Shown here: positions 63,344 to 64,000 of the stretch, in pieces
Layout: every line of letters starts with the position of its first letter
Position numbering within the stretch: position 1 is the first letter of the stretch
DNA from: Doryteuthis pealeii
Lineage: Eukaryota > Mollusca > Cephalopoda > Myopsida > Loliginidae
Length of the DNA: 64,000 nucleotides
Assembly (NCBI GenBank): GCA_023376005.1
Contig: CM042163.1
Location: 6,056,367-6,120,366, forward strand
Reading direction: 5' to 3'
The notes under the pieces: generated by a model
The model's database searches: none
What the model was told of the DNA's origin: nothing
The model's input: only the letters and a program-made list of their open reading frames with translations
Translations under genes and position numbers: made by a program

Positions 63344-64000
63344 ACTCAGTGTCTACTACGGACCGGAAGTCGTTGGATGTCAACTCGCCGATGGCATGAC
63401 CCAGGCTGCCTTGTCCAAGCTCCAATGACACTCAGTTGGTCCGGGTGATGCCTCCGACGTGTAGGGGATACAATAGTTTTAAGGCCCTGTACAACGAAGG
63501 ATGTACATCAATTGGGACCCTTCCCTGGCAATGACGTTAAACTCTATCTGATGGTGAGGTTCCAGTTTTGGAGGTTTGGGGAATGTGGAGCACCCCATTC
63601 ATCACCATTGCTCCCTGGTCCACTCTGACCTGGAGTGGTAGTACCTGTTAGGGTCCCATCTATGGGTTAAATAGAAAAATGTATTTATAAAAAATTGTAT
63701 TATCCATTAAGAATTGATTTATTTCAAAACTTTTATTGGCATTAAATTGACCCACTGAGGTTGATATGCCGTAAAACAAAACAAACCAAACTTACAGAAA
63801 CCAAACCTTCCCTGGCAAGCTGCCTTCATTTTATCAAGAGTAGGGTGCTCCCTCTCCGCCATCCTATATCCGGGAAGGCCACCTCGGCCGCTCTCACCAT
63901 TGACACAACCCCCGTGGCGCGGCCCTTCGCCTCTCGGATAAAGGTGGTCACCATGGGAGCACCCTTAAAGTTCATTGGTCTATCCACTCGCTTCCCTTGT
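63344..64000 (-). pseudogene. LINE ORF1 C-terminal domain with retroposon (runs off window)
   Basis: The C-terminal domain (VELGQGSLGHAIGELTSNDF-like end) is split by a retroposon at 63,532-63,805 at the same place as at 14,089, then continues (MVRAAEVAF, TFIREAKGRATG) to the window edge. A lost base near 63,866 breaks the frame. Near-identical to 13,899-14,570. Confidence 0.83.
63532..63805 (+). mobile_element. Short retroposon, duplicated copy
   Basis: Same 13-bp TSD (CCTTCCCTGGCAA at 63,519-63,531 and 63,806-63,818) and same 5' truncation as 14,089-14,360, so it is a duplicate, not a new insertion. Confidence 0.8.

Overview
This is eukaryotic, almost certainly metazoan DNA, and nearly all of it is one kind of sequence: head-to-tail, mosaic copies of a non-LTR retrotransposon (LINE), all read on the minus strand. 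No host gene is intact. ORF2 has an AP-type endonuclease, a reverse transcriptase with a YADD box and a C-terminal Cys/His motif; its RT motifs resemble the Tx1 group of the L1 superfamily. ORF1 has a low-complexity N-terminus, an RRM-like block, one CCHC knuckle, a Lys/Ser-rich linker and a conserved C-terminal domain that I do not recognise. The exact organism cannot be named; a mollusc or other invertebrate is a weak guess.

A complete unit, read on the minus strand, is: a 35-45 nt head matching the 5' end of U2 snRNA; a short leader with small hairpins; three to six tandem ~45-60 bp units each holding two stem-loops; ORF1 (about 780 codons); a short spacer with an invariant AGGTAAGATG; ORF2 (about 1,150 codons); and a 3' UTR of about 830 bp that ends directly against the U2 head of the next unit. 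U2 heads lie near 0.98, 7.1, 9.1, 16.5, 26.0, 37.4, 50.6, 51.4, 53.3 and 59.2 kb, with partial ones at 11.8 and 56.0 kb. The heads fall into variants that travel with the element type, so they look inherited rather than freshly acquired target DNA. Tx1-group elements that target U2 genes (Keno) are known, which makes a U2-linked LINE cluster a reasonable reading.

Layout: 1-16.5 kb, mostly ORF1 copies joined to short ORF2 pieces; 16.5-20.8 kb, 3' UTR and the most complete ORF2; 20.8-26.5 kb, two ORF1 copies, the second (23.2-25.6 kb) the best preserved; 26.5-27.2 kb, a broken plus-strand pseudogene of an unnamed family; 27.7-29.2 kb, a diverged ORF1 subfamily; 29.2-39.8 kb, chimeric ORF1/ORF2 pieces; 39.8-43.0 kb, a 3.2-kb P-element-like DNA transposon with a broken THAP transposase; 43.0-50.3 kb, more LINE units with an AT-rich microsatellite block at 45.5-46.2 kb; 50.8-57.9 kb, a second copy of 6.5-13.7 kb; 58.3-64.0 kb, another ORF1 N-terminus, a full 3' UTR, a nearly complete ORF2 and the start of the next ORF1.

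A small plus-strand retroposon with 13-14 bp target-site duplications has inserted independently into two ORF1 copies, and both insertions were later copied by segmental duplication. The stretch from about 50.2 to 57.5 kb has many single-base losses and one N, which suggests unpolished gap-filling. None of the LINE copies appears able to make both full proteins.
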